A stretch of DNA of 64,000 bases. Origin: Dermatemys mawii. Lineage: Eukaryota > Chordata > Testudines > Dermatemydidae. The position numbers and the translations under genes are program-made. Location: positions 4,738,336 to 4,802,335 of the forward strand of contig ML677385.1 in the NCBI GenBank assembly GCA_007922305.1, in the 5' to 3' direction. Position 1 is the stretch's first letter. Each line of letters begins with the position of its first letter. Below the pieces are notes generated by a model. The model was not told where the DNA came from and did not search any database. It worked only from the letters and a program-made list of their open reading frames with translations. Below, piece by piece: positions 12,673 to 23,439 of this stretch.

Positions 12673-13099
12673 AAAGAATAATGGTATAAGAGACAACTTT
12701 TTATCAACACAGCTTCAGTTAGATGTAGATCACTCACTAACAAACATGAGAGTGGACAAAAGAGCAAGAGCTTACATCAGAAAATATTGACACAGGAAAA
12801 AGAAAAGATGTAAAAGTGAAGGGAGCAAAATGAGGATAGTGCACAACTAGACAGTGGGAGACCAAAGAACCTTAAGAGAAGGAAAGCTTGGAAAAGATGT
12901 GGCAAGACACCAAGCCAGAGCTGACAACAATATCCAGCAAAAGAGGCAGAATGTACAAGGTGTCACAGAAGGGACACTTTGCAAGAGGAGGCAGGTCACA
13001 AAGAGTAATGCAAACAATCCAAGAAGGAGTGTTATTGGATGATAATAAATCCATACTTCTGGGAGTAATTCTCAAGAGCCCAGACAACAGCTTGGTATA

Positions 13100-13680
13100 T
13101 AAATATGACTTTAAAAGTTCACTGCAATTTCAAAAAAATATATATATTGATCTCAGGATGGAGACCTACAAAGACCCGCTTAGGAAAATCAAAAGAGAAT
13201 TAAAGAAAATGGAAGATTGGTGTGCAGGAAGGGCTGTGGTACCAAAGCTCAGTGGCAAAATCGATATTTATGTGTGCAGAGAAAAACATATGCTTCCCAC
13301 AGATGACCAGATGTTAGCTCAGCTATCAGAAGGCAAAGTCTTCTTGAAGTTAGATGATATAGCAGGCATTTGGCAAATACCCATTACTAAATAATCTATA
13401 TAATTAAGTATGTTTCTCACACTCTTTGGAAAGTAATGTTTCAGTCACCTTTCATTTGGCATAATTTCAGCACCAGAACATTTCCAAAAGAATCTCTCAG
13501 ATTGTATCAGGTTTTCCTGGCATTCTTTCCCATGCAGATGATGTGTTGGTATATGGCAGAGATAAAAATGAACATAATGCGCAGCTATGTGCAGTTTTCA
13601 GACAATTCCAATGAGACATTACTTGCTTCACCTGAACCCAAAGATGTTTTTGCTATCAGAAGATTCCTGACATGACAAGC
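13100..13680 (+). pseudogene. Ty3/gypsy reverse transcriptase remnant
   Basis: The frame ending at 13394 contains EKHMLPTDDQMLAQLSEG, then KVFLKLDDIAGIWQIP, the conserved first RT block of Ty3/gypsy elements. After a frame change the fingers-palm block is still visible as LPGILSHADDVLVYG, with the catalytic DD at about 13537-13542. The usual upstream protease (DTGA-type motif) was not found, and the spacing between the nucleocapsid remnant and RT is too short, so protease has probably been deleted. Several stops and shifts are present. It belongs to the same element as the gag remnant and integrase remnant. Confidence 0.8.
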
Positions 13681-14299
13681 TCTATGGGAAATTCTTTCCA
13701 GATTAGCTCATTGAACAAAACCCTCAAAAGACTCCTTAACGATCACAATATGTAGATTTGAGATAGTCCACAACAAAATGCATGTCATAAAATACAAACT
13801 GACATCTCCACAATATTGGACACAATATTTGGTAAATTATCCAATACCTGAGGCAGCGAACATATCTTCCTATGGTTTAGAAGCAGTGCTCAAACAAAGA
13901 AGGAGACCAGAGACCTGTTGTACTCATATAAAACAATCTTTCAGAAACTGAGCAGCAGTACACTCTCAAGTGGAAAATGAAGTTCTAGCAGTCACTTGAT
14001 CCTGTGAATAGCTCAGTGTAGATCTGTTTGGCTTGAATTTTAACAGACCACAAGCCCAGAGTGGTATTATTGGGCTCAAAACCATTGGATGACCTTCCTC
14101 CATTGGTTAAAAGATTTTGACTATGACTAATGTGATATTTTTTCCCCTTCATCATTGAACACATACCAGGAAAAGCAGTCTCATAGCAGCAGACAATCTA
14201 TCTAGCGCCCCAGTTGAGCAGCCATCAACAGAAGAAAAGGCTTTAAAGAAAGATGTCAAAGTCCACATTGATTTTGTTTTGGCAGCAATTCCAGCATCT

Positions 14300-14900
14300 G
14301 CCAGCCAACTTCAGCAGATTTGAGATGAACAACAAAAGGATGAGACAGCCAGAAATCCACTCATCTTTGCCAAAGAGGGTGGGGTTGAATTTCTAACAGA
14401 CTTGCTGCCATATTGGCAAGACCTAAATGACCTTCATGTGGCTGGTGTCCTGCTTCTGAACAGATGGTGATGCTTATGCCTATGTACCTCAGAAAGAGAT
14501 GCTCTTCAGAATCCATGAGGGACACCAGGGTATAAACAATTGTTGTGTTAGTGTCCTGGGAGCTGTATGGTGGCCTAGTCTGGGATGGCAACTTAAAACT
14601 TTAGTAGAGGGCTGTGAGATATGTAACAAGGGAAACATAATATGGTTCTGGTGCTTGTTACGCTTTATAAATCTACCTGACAAACACTGGCAGGGCATAG
14701 CCACAGATTCCATTTACTTCAAAGGACACACATACATAAATACATTATTGCAGTCAACAATTTCTCCAGATATATTGACTTGCCTATACTTATACAGATT
14801 TAAAGTCACAGAAACAAGTCAATATTTGCAAGATATGGAGCTCTTGAAATCTTCATACCTGATAATACCTCTGAAACGTTCCTAGAATTTGCAGAGGACT
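14300..14900 (+). pseudogene. Ty3/gypsy integrase remnant
   Basis: The translation contains RIHEGHQGINNC, then AVWWPSLGWQLK and CEICNKG. These are the HHCC zinc-binding domain of Ty3/gypsy integrase: the GH of the histidine half, the conserved WWP, and the CxxC at 14613-14624. Downstream, DKHWQGIATDSIYFKG at about 14680 resembles the first catalytic aspartate region of the integrase core. Upstream, FAKEGGVEFLTDLLPYW gives the RNase H/IN linker. The frame then breaks. The original pol probably ran to about 15495, where TWSGRPLND-like sequence resembles the C-terminal tail of such proteins. Confidence 0.75.
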
Positions 14901-15559
14901 TCGATTTTAAACATCATGTGAGTAGTCCATGTTACTCCCTTCTTCCCCGAGCAATGGGGAGATAGAAAGCAAGGCACACTTTAAAAAGACTTTTGCAAAA
15001 ATCACTGGACCCATATAAGTGACTTGTGGCACATCAGTCAACACTGCTTGCATCTGGATTATCTTCAGCAGAATTTCTGGTGGGAAGATGAATAAGGACA
15101 CCTTTACCTGTAGCACTGATACAACTTAAACCTAAGTGGCCTGACCTGAAGGAATTTCAAAAATGGGATGCTGAAATAAAAACTTGGCAACAACAAAACC
15201 TTCAGTGTTTGGCACAGAACAGAAGCACTACCTGAATTGAGACCAGGGAACAAAGTTTGGATCAGAAGCTTTTAGCATTCTTTGGAACTTGGCAGAGATT
15301 CCTAGACCCTAACCAGTGGAGATTCCAAAAGGCCTTCTCCAGAGGTATTGAGGTCATCTTAAATATTTCCCAATGCAATAAGAGAGGATTTGAGACCTAC
15401 AGATACCTGTACTCTGGTAGAAAGTGAGCCCCTTCTACAGGGCACTCCATGCACAAACTCAACAGAAGTGAGAACATGGTCTGGAAGACCCCTCAATGAC
15501 TTGATGTTTAGAATACAGCTCAGCACTATTTAAATGCACTTGATAATGTAAATAGTTTT

Positions 15560-15647
15560 TAAGGAATTTGACATTTATTTTGAAGTGTGTGTGTATTGAT
15601 TTATAACTTAAGTTTTAATTTCTTATTTTAAAGAAAGGGAGAGCTGA
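15560..15647 (+). repeat. Probable polypurine tract and 3' LTR junction of the Ty3/gypsy element
   Basis: A purine run AAAGAAAGGGAGAG lies at about 15631-15645, at the position expected after the pol remnant. LTR sequence should start immediately after it, but no second LTR is present in recognisable form upstream, so neither the 3' LTR extent nor target duplication can be set. Confidence 0.35.
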
Positions 15648-16624
15648 AGCAGTTAGAGTTCCTGGTCCCCCATATTTGCCAGAGAGGACAAGGGTGTGTT
15701 GCAGTGGGGAGCTTAATCAATGTAGAGACTTTCTGGTTAAGGATTGCTGCTTAAAGCATGTCTTTTATGTCCTCATGCTGTCTTCCATACTACCATCCCC
15801 ATAATAGTAGAAGATTACACATAATCAGTTAGGGATTTAAAACAAGAATAGTGACAAGGAATAGTAAAGATTTTAGACTCAGTCACAGAGCTGTGTATAC
15901 ATTAAATTCTGCTGTTTAAAAGCAGAACAAAGGCAGCTGGGGTGGGAGGAGCAAGACCTAAAACAAAAACCAGCAGACAGAAATATACACAGCCAGACAT
16001 GGCAAAACAACCTCACATTTTGATGATTAAAATGAACGCTTGAGCAATAGAAACAACTGGGAGTGGAGGGGGTAGGATTCTACACTGTTTTACATTATCT
16101 GTTTGTATTCTGTTCTAGTACATCTGACCCTAAGAATGTTACACAGTCAGTCATAAAGGAAAGGATAACCATAGAAACCATAGAAACCAGAACACAGTAA
16201 AGAAAACAGAAGTGTGACTTTAAAATGTGGAAATTATGAAATATCTGCTTCATCGGCTTCTTTTAAGATCTGTTCCTTTTTTTGTAATTACATAAGGAGT
16301 TAATGAAGCCTTTTAATGTAAAACCAAAAATCAACATTCATTGGTCAGGTGGTGTTAAACCTGCAATATTTTATATGCAAATTATGGCTACAGATTTTAT
16401 GCATAATTAGGTTTTGAAGTGTTCCAATTACTGGCCGCCTTGGCATATTTACCACATCATATAAAGCATCTAGTGTTTTAAAGAGAATCTCCTAGAGCCA
16501 GGTCCATAAACAGCCAAGGATTCTGGGGGTGCCTTTTGGACATAATTGCTCACAAGCATCTTTATTTTGCTGTCTTGGCAGAAGACATATGGTAGAGTGC
16601 TTAGAGGGCAAATAGTAATAATGC
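15648..16624. other. Decayed LTR plus AT-rich non-coding DNA
   Basis: The first few hundred bases may be the 3' LTR of the Ty3/gypsy remnant. From about 16200 the sequence is AT-rich and repeat-free (see the candidate regulatory element). No coding sequence is supported. Confidence 0.35.
16200..16490. promoter_or_regulatory. Candidate conserved non-coding element with an octamer motif
   Basis: This AT-rich block carries a perfect octamer ATGCAAAT at 16375-16382, the binding word for POU-domain factors, and TGCATAATTAG shortly after, a homeodomain-type core. It contains no recognisable repeat, unlike most of the window. Such clusters are typical of developmental enhancers, but function and conservation are inference. 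Confidence 0.3.
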
Positions 16625-16850
16625 CCAGCTCTTATGTGGCTCTTTTCAGCAGTATATCTCAAGGTGCTTTACCAAGGAGATGAGTCTCATAGCCCTTATT
16701 TTAAAGATGAGGAAACTGAGGCACAGAGAGGGGGTGTGACTTGCCCAGGGTCATCCAGCAGGCCACTGGTAGAGCTGGGAATGGAATCCACGTCTCCTGA
16801 GTTCCAGTGCAGTGATCTGTCCATGAGGCAACACTGTGTCAAGGCAAGGG
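16625..16850 (-). repeat. MIR-type (CORE) SINE, antisense
   Basis: The plus strand contains GATGAGGAAACTGAGGCACA, then GACTTGCCCAGGGTCA, and a segment resembling the inverted box B region (GGGAATGGAATCCACGTCTC). This is the reverse complement of a MIR-family tRNA-derived SINE. The order and spacing match the family. Overlapping frame 16634-16888 is not a gene. Confidence 0.8.
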
Positions 16851-16967
16851 GCCTTCACATATTAGTAAAGTTTTCTCACATAAGTTAGGACTGCAGGATC
16901 TGGCCCTCATTGAATAGTATTCTGATGCTGGTGATCAGTTCTGGCTGGCTGATAAACAATAAAGAGT

Positions 16968-17031
16968 CTGGTTCAAAGTCCACTGAAATCAACAGGAGTC
17001 TTTCCAATGACTTCAGCAGGCTTTGGACCAG
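16968..17031. repeat. Fold-back repeat
   Basis: CTGGTTCAAAGTCCACTGAA pairs with the reverse complement of TTCAGCAGGCTTTGGACCAG at about 15 of 20 positions, with a short loop. It belongs to the same style of short palindromic interspersed repeats seen elsewhere in the window. Confidence 0.5.
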
Positions 17032-17157
17032 GTTAAAATGGCAATTTGGTGTATGTGCTTTGATAAGTCTCTGTAAATCTTTGTACTTTTATTGGATGTT
17101 TTTTAAATTTTTCAGGAAATTATTATTAAAAATGTATATTTGTCACTTCTCCGGTTA

Positions 17158-17160
<3 letters not shown>

Positions 17161-17191
<31 letters not shown>
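17161..17191. repeat. (CT)n microsatellite
   Basis: About 15 uninterrupted CT dinucleotides. It is a simple sequence repeat and likely polymorphic. Confidence 0.95.
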
Positions 17192-17193
<2 letters not shown>

Positions 17194-17551
17194 TCCTTAG
17201 CAGAGAGCAGCAGTTCCACAGCCAGCTCTGGCTCATGCTGAAGTCAGTGGGAGTTTAACTTTGAAGGGAGCAGTTCTATGGCTGGTTTCAGAGCAGAGTC
17301 AGAAACTGACTAGAAGGGCACAAGCAGGCTGTTCACATTCCAAATCATTCATCACTACTTTTGAAATAAAGCTCTGGGGGAGGGGAAGAGAAAGGAGATT
17401 CCTAAGCAATTTTGCTCTGTTGCTAAAGGAAAATAAATACGTAATGAATAATTAATAATCTGCAATCCCATCCTGTAAAAACAGCAGCTGACATCTGAGC
17501 TTCCTCGGAGCTTTGTTCTGCAGTCTAATGAGCTGCTCATTTAGTCAAAGA

Positions 17552-17616
17552 GTCACAAAAGTTATTTAGGTGCCTAGTTCCCCTGGAGTGCCTAAATACC
17601 ATTTGAGGATCTGGGC
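17552..17616. repeat. Fold-back repeat, same family as 2589-2645
   Basis: GTTATTTAGGTGCCTA and GTGCCTAAATACC pair around a short loop, and GAGGATCTGGGCC closes the element as in the copy near 2.6 kb. Confidence 0.55.
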
Positions 17617-18845
17617 CTTACTCTCTAAATTGTGAAATTCACTTTTCTCAATGCAATGCTCATAATTGTTTCTTCGGTTCTAATCAGAATCCTGGAATAA
17701 TTAACAACAGGGTATTAGTATTGAAAAAGGAACCAGGAATATTATGAATGCTGGACTTTTGCTGTTTCCTAAGGTTTCTACATCTGCACCCTCAGTTTAT
17801 AAAGCTAGAGGTAAAATTGCCTCCTTCGATGAGGAATAAGGTAGCAGTGTTACTTCTACAGGAGACCACTTTTTTTTCCTGGATGAATTTTTACAAAGCT
17901 GTTACATATGTCAAAGCAATTTCATATACATATCCTCATCAGTGCCACTAACAATATTTTCCAGAATCAGGCTCTCTTCCTTTGAGATATCCCAGCAATG
18001 ACAGTGTCAGTGCCAATATCCTTCCAAGAAGGATGGATGTTACATTACACTTATCTATGGCAGAGGGGTGCTGCAGGAATACTTTCATAACACTTATGTA
18101 CGCCAAAGGGGAGTTGTGGGGTTTAATAATGTAATGTTTGTAAAGTAATTGGCCTTCCCCATCTAAAGTGTGAGTGCCTCCTGCTGCCCTCCCCTGTTGA
18201 GTAATACAGAAGATAAAGTTCTGAATTTATTACATCCAGTTTCTATGTTTTATCTGTCACCAAAAGTGTGTATTTAATCCCTTCTGCAAAAAAAAGGTTT
18301 GTTGATTTGAAGACAGTTGTGAAAAATAGAGCATTTACTGTTCTCTGTGTTGATGTTTCATGCCTGGGTAGGGAAGTGATGATAAAACTGCCACAAGGTT
18401 ACATTTTACATATTGGATAAAAAGCACTGGAAAGGTTTCATTATTACTGTTCTTTAGAAGTTCTCCCTGGTGCCACCTCAGTGTGTATCAAATTATCTAA
18501 AAACAAGAGTTGTGTTATTTAACAGGTGGGATATGGCTACAGACCAGGAAATTATTAAACTAAGAGACTACACAAACACCTCTTTATTGGAGAGGGCTAC
18601 TCCATTCAATAGTTAAACTACCACAAACTGGGAGTGTCGCAGGAGCTGGAGCCTGTTTGCATCAATGAGATCTACACAGAGGGGACTCAGGAATCAGATC
18701 ATCCTTTCCTTGACCTGAAGGAGGTCTGGGCTATCTGCACAGCCCCTTCCATGGAACTACAGAGACTTGTACCTGGGGTGCAAGCAGATCAGAATTAAAG
18801 ATAGACCTCAGGTCACGCTCCCGCTCCAACTACAGTGAACATTCA

Positions 18846-19139
18846 GAGCGTGTCTATCCTAACCGGGGATCGATTCTGCTGCGATTGATGCAGCTGGGGT
18901 CAATTTAGCTGGTCTAGTGAAGACCCACTAAATCGACTGCAGAGTGCTCCCTGGTTGACTCTGGTACTCCATCGGAACAAGAACATTAAGATAAGTCAAT
19001 GAGAGAGCATCTCCCATCGATGCAGCGAGGTGTAGACACCACAATAAGTCGATCTAAGCTAAGTCGACTTCAGCTACTTTTTTCACATAGCTGGAGTAGT
19101 GTAACTTAGGTCGACTTACCGGGTAATGTACACAAGGCC
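18846..19139 (+). mobile_element. PIF/Harbinger-like MITE, copy 1
   Basis: 294 bp between TCA trinucleotides at 18843-18845 and 19140-19142, fitting a 3-bp TNA target duplication. The ends are GAGCGTGTCTATCC and, reverse complemented, GGCCTTGTGTACATTACC, a decayed GNCCTNGTCTACA-type terminus. The interior carries a GGGATCGATT/AAATCGACT pair and a GTCGACTTCAGCTAC / AGCTGGAG...TAGGTCGAC pair, which can form two hairpins. No coding. Copies 2 and 3 have the same layout. Confidence 0.7.
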
Positions 19140-19345
19140 TCAGACACACAGCCAAGACATATTGTCAACCCTTTGCTGAGAAGCACCAGATTTCAGTGCT
19201 TTGCCGGTTGATTGACTCTAGTTAGAGAGAAGGCAGAGAGTAAACTACACCGCTGCTTGCAACAGCTCCCCCCAAAGGCCAATGTATCAGAAGACAAAGA
19301 ACAATGCAGCATTTCTTCAAAGATTAAATTGTGCTCGCACCCTAA

Positions 19346-19639
19346 GACCAGGTCTACACTACCTGCCAGATTGGCAGGTAGTGATCGATCTTTCGGGGGT
19401 CAATTTAGCGTGTCTAGTCTAGATGTGATAAATCGATCCCCGAGTGCTCTCCTGTTGACTCCAGTACTCCCATCATTGTGAGAGGTGCAGGCGGAGTAGA
19501 CAGGGGAGCAGCAGCAGTTGACTCAGCGCTGTGAAGACGCTGCAGTAAGTTGATCTATATATGGCGACTTCAGCTACGCTATTCCTGTAGATGGAGTTAC
19601 ATATCTTAGGTCGATCCCCCCCGCAGAGTAGACCAGGGC
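19346..19639 (+). mobile_element. PIF/Harbinger-like MITE, copy 2
   Basis: Exactly 294 bp like copy 1, flanked by TAA at 19343-19345 and 19640-19642. The left end is GACCAGGTCTACACTACC and the right end, reverse complemented, is GCCCTGGTCTACTCTG. The two internal hairpin zones of copy 1 recur here, including AGTCTAGATGTGATAAATCG and CGACTTCAGCTACGC. It lies in the same orientation as copy 1, 206 bp downstream. The 3-bp duplication is why Harbinger is favoured over hAT (8 bp). Confidence 0.75.
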
Positions 19640-20917
19640 TAAGAAAAAGAACTCAGAGACTGCGTAAAAGCACTGTCTGTTGCCCCCTTGCCACAACATA
19701 CAGCCTCTCTCCTCACTTACCTTAGGATTCCAGAGGGAGCTGCAGGTTGTGGAGTCCTGACAGCACGGCTATGATGGAGCCAATTTTTCAAAAAGATCGG
19801 GTGAGCAGCAGGGAGCCTCAGGACCAATATATGAGCACCGGGTCTCTTATGTGGACAGACTTGTGCCTCCAGTAGATCTTGAGGAATCCATGGAGTTTGG
19901 GGCTAACTCCCTTGAGTTGTCCACAGAGGTTCCTCCCACCCCCTGTTATAATTCACAGAAGACTTGGAACCTTTACATTTTCTTCTCCTTCAGGATCCCA
20001 CCTCTCATGAGAGTCTACAGTCTGACTCTTAACAATTATTATTTCTGGAGCAGTGAGTTATCTAACATAGCTGTCAGTACTACATTACTGGCACTGAAGC
20101 TCTATAGATCTGTGTTTAAAAAGGGACACAGCCTATAGCTGCATTATAAGCAAGATCAAGTGAAGGAGTTCAATAGTTTTTCAAACCTGTGATGGAGGCT
20201 ACCCTGACCCTGGTCACAGCCCTGGGCAGCTCAAGGTAATATAACACAGAAGCTGTTAAACCCTCTATGCACGCACACACAAAAATATCCCCCCCCACAT
20301 TTGCTATTTTTGCTACCATGTTTAGAATCAAGGGGGCAATTGGATGCATCGAAAGAAAAGCCTGAAGCTAATGTAGAACAACAGTTAGGCAAATCAGAGC
20401 ACAGGCAATTTTAGAAAGATATTAGATGTGATTAAATGGGTTGATAGTACTCTTGTTTGGAATGAATTCTGTGCTGTACAATGCTATGTACTGCTACAGA
20501 ATTACAAAAGAAGGTGCATGCAGTCCAGAACACATTATATTACCGATGCACAATAAACCAAGCAAAGCCAAATACATATTTTGCTGTTTTGGTGGATGAC
20601 TCCAGAGACATTTCTTGTCTGGAATGAATGATTATTTGTGTTCAATGCATCTTGTTGCATATTTGAATTTAATAACAATAACAATGCAAGACTCTCAAAA
20701 TGACAGGCTCAAATGGAATTATTTAATTAAAGATTATCAATCAAAGACAAATACGGCACTATTCAGAATACAAAAAGAAAACATACTCTACCACTCTGTG
20801 TAATGCAGAGCTGTCCCCCACTTCCTCTCTCTGTAACTGGTGGAATGTTGGCAGGGTTCATTCCCAATGACAACAATTCCTTTTTGGAGGGAAAAAAATC
20901 CTTTCCCAGGATGTGTA
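19640..20917. other. Non-coding stretch
   Basis: No supported gene or element. Frames at 19851-20138 and 20615-20803 lack recognisable motifs. It contains a short C run near 20288-20296. Confidence 0.4.
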
Positions 20918-20930
20918 CTGTTTTTAATAT
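20918..20930. repeat. Left target-site duplication of the Penelope-like element
   Basis: CTGTTTTTAATAT here is identical to 23437-23449 at the other end of the element. The first three bases could instead belong to the element by chance, which would leave a 10-bp duplication. Confidence 0.8.
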
Positions 20931-20964
20931 GAATCAGAGGGGTAGCCGTGTTAGTCTGGAATTG

Positions 20965-21104
20965 CAGAAGTGACAAAGAGTCCTGTGGCACCTTAAAGAC
21001 TAACTAAAATTTTAGAGCATAAGCTTTCGTCGGCTAATACCCACTTTGTCGGATGCATGCAGTGGAAGTATCCAGTGGCAGGTATAAATAGGTAGGCAAG
21101 AACC
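20965..21104 (-). repeat. Left inverted terminal arm (pLTR) of the PLE
   Basis: Reads as the reverse complement of 23300-23439, with about four mismatches over 140 bp (for example GTCGGCTAATACC here against GTGGGTTAATACC on the reverse strand of the right arm). The right arm holds a hammerhead-like fold; here the two substitutions fall in its stem II, so the copy is the more damaged of the two. Confidence 0.9.
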
Positions 21105-23244
21105 TACCTTCCAGAATCTGCGGTGATCTGGAAGCCTACTTTCACCGTCTCTGACTCAAAGAATACTTTCAAGACTACATAGAACAGCGCACTGATACAC
21201 AGACACCCTCCCACCAGCAGCACAAGAAGAACAACTCCACATGGACTCCCCCTGTGGGTCGAAATGACAGTCTGGACCTATACATAGAATGCTTCCGCCG
21301 ACGTGCACAGGCAGAAATTGTGGAAAAACAACATTGCCTGCCTCACAACCTAAGTCGAGCAGAACGCAATGCTATCCACAGCCTCAGAAACAACCCTGAC
21401 ATCATAATCAAAGAGGCTGATAAAGGAGGTGCTGTTGTCATCATGGACAGGTCTGACTACCAAAAGGAGGCTACCAGACAACTCTCCAACACCAATTTCT
21501 ACAGGCCACTTCCCTCAGATCCCACTGAAGAATATACTAAGAAACTGCACCGTCTACTCAGGACACTCCCTACACTAACACAGGAACAAATTAACATACC
21601 CTTAGAACCCCGACCGGGGCTATTCTATCTTTCACCCAAGATCCACAAACCTGGAAATCCTGGACGCCCCATCCTCTCAGGCATTGGCATGCTCACTGAA
21701 GGACTGTCTGGATATATGGACACTGTACTCAGACCCTACGCCACCAGCACTCCCAGCTATCTCCATGACACCACCGACTTCCTGAGAAAACTACAATGCA
21801 CTGGTGACCTTCCAGAAAACACCATCCTAGCCACCATGGATGTAGAGGCTCTCTACACAAACATTCCACACAAAGATGGAATACAAGCTGTCAGGAACAG
21901 TATCCCTGATGATGCCATAGCACAAGTGGTTGCTGAGCTCTGTGACTTTATCCTCACACACAATTATTTCAAATTTGGTGACAATATATACCTCCAGCTA
22001 TGGGCACCCGCATGGCCCCACAGTATGCCAACATCTTTATGGCTGACCTGGAACAATGCTTCCTCAGCTCTCGTTCACTCGTGCCCCTTCTCTATCTACG
22101 CTACATTGATGACATCTTCATCATCTGGACCCATGGGAAAGAAACTCTGGAAGAATTCCACCATGATTTCAACAGCTTCCACCCCACCATCCACTTCAGC
22201 CTGGACCAGTCTACACGGGAGGTCCACTTCCTGGACACCACGGTGCAAATTAATGATGGCCACATCAACACCACCCTATACCGAAAACCTACTGACAGCT
22301 ATGCCTACCTTCATGCCACCAGCTTCCACCCCGGGCACACCACACGATCCATTGTCTACAGCCAAGCACTGAGGTACAATCGTATTTGCTCCAACCCCTC
22401 AGACAGAGACCAACACCTACAAGATCTCCACCAAGCTTTCTCAAAACTACAATATCCGCACAAGGAAATAAGGACACAGATCAACAGAGCCAGACGTGTA
22501 CCCAGAAGCCTGCTGCTGCAAGACAAGCCCAAGAAAGAAAACAACAGAACACCACTGGCCATCACCTACAGTCCTCAGTTAAAGCCTCTCCAATGCATCA
22601 TCAGTGATCTAAAACCCATCCTGGACAACAATCCCTCACTTTCACAGGCCTTGGGAGGCAGGCCAGTCCTGGCCTACAGACAACCTGCCAACCTCAAGCA
22701 TATTCTCACCAGCAACAGCACACCACGCCATAATAACTCTAACTCAGGAACCAATCCATGCAACAAACCTCGATGCCAACTCTGCCCACACATCTACACC
22801 AGCAACACCATCACAGGACCAAACCAGATCAGCCACACCATCACTGGTTCATTCACCTGCACATCTACCAATGTAATATACGCCATTATGTGCTAGCAAT
22901 GTCCCTCTGCTATGTACATCGGCCAAACTGGACAGTCCCTACGAAAAAGGATAAATGGACACAAATCAGATATCAGGAATGGAAATATTCAAAAACCTGT
23001 AGGAGAACACTTCAACCTCACCGGACACACCATAAAAGATTTAAAGGTCAGCATTTTGCAGCAAAAAAACTTCAAGTCCACTTGAAGAGAGACTGCAGAG
23101 CTGCAATTCATTTGCAAATTTGACACAATCAATTTGGGACTGAATAGAGATTTTGAATGGCTAGCTAACTACAAAAGCAGTTTCTCTTCTCTCGCTATTC
23201 ACACCTCCAGTTCAGCTGCTAGAGGAACACCTCACCCTCCCTGA
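21104..23244 (+). pseudogene. PLE reverse transcriptase / GIY-YIG endonuclease, broken
   Basis: The coding region starts just after the left arm. RT motifs follow in order: EADKGGAVVIMD (about 21415), SPKIHKPGNPGRPILSG (about 21633), MDVEALYTNIPH (about 21838), MGTRMAPQYANIFM (22000) and the catalytic YIDDIFIIW (about 22105), then FLDTTVQI. The endonuclease follows: VIYAIMC, a stop, then MYIGQTGQSLRKRINGHKSD and KPVGEHFNL, the GIY-YIG core with its downstream Arg and His-rich part. Lesions are TGA at 21152-21154, a small deletion with frame change just before 22000, TAG at 22894-22896 inside the endonuclease, and TGA at 23083-23085. The frame ends at TGA 23242-23244. Total about 710 codons, close to a full PLE protein; a few N-terminal residues may be missing. 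Confidence 0.88.
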
Positions 23245-23299
23245 TTAGAGATAACAAGCTGGTTCAGCCTGATTGGACTAACCTTGTTATCTCCCACCT

Positions 23300-23439
23300 G
23301 GTTCTTGCCTACCTATTTATACCTGCCCCTGGATAATTCCACTGCATGCATCCGACAAAGTGGGTATTAACCCACGAAAGCTTATGCTCTAAAATTTTAG
23401 TTAGTCTTTAAGGTGCCACAGGACTCTTTGTCACTTCTG
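23300..23439 (+). repeat. Right terminal arm (pLTR) of the PLE
   Basis: Inverted partner of 20965-21104. It includes the hammerhead-like segment at 23352-23389 and ends in GACTCTTTGTCACTTCTG next to the target duplication. Confidence 0.9.
23352..23389 (+). ncRNA. Decayed hammerhead-ribozyme-like fold in the PLE terminus
   Basis: Order of parts on the plus strand: CCGACAA where a hammerhead has CUGANGA, then stem II GTGGG / CCCAC closing a 6-base loop, then GAAA, then a 2-bp stem III (GC, loop TTAT, GC) and TC at the expected cleavage-site position (UH). Type I hammerheads with minimal stem III are known in the terminal repeats of Penelope-like elements. Here two of the six fixed bases in the CUGANGA box differ, so self-cleavage is doubtful. 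The assignment rests on the arrangement and on the family, not on a covariance search. Confidence 0.4.

Larger units (their letters stand above)
17032..18845. other. Non-coding stretch
   Basis: Apart from the CT microsatellite and a fold-back listed separately, no gene or clear repeat is seen. Frames at 17261-17455 and 17748-17951 have no recognisable domain. The 18540-18840 part may be an unclassified repeat. Confidence 0.35.
20931..23436 (+). mobile_element. Penelope-like element (PLE) with GIY-YIG endonuclease
   Basis: About 2.5 kb flanked by perfect 13-bp direct repeats. Both ends carry a 140-bp terminal segment in inverted orientation (20965-21104 and 23300-23439), differing at only about four positions; the right arm as matched runs into the duplication by up to three bases. 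The left end has a further 34 bp (20931-20964) with no partner on the right. Between the arms lies one plus-strand coding region with RT then GIY-YIG domains, the order known for Penelope-like elements. Inverted partial terminal copies and variable-length target duplications are also known features of that group. The small number of lesions suggests a fairly young insertion. Confidence 0.9.

Noticed and set aside
22894..22896. TAG in the PLE endonuclease as programmed readthrough
   Set aside because: Other lesions (TGA at 21152 and 23083, a deletion near 22000) show plain decay.
20931..23436. PLE termini as classical DNA-transposon inverted repeats
   Set aside because: The coding region is RT plus GIY-YIG and the duplication is 13 bp, which fits a Penelope-like retroelement instead.
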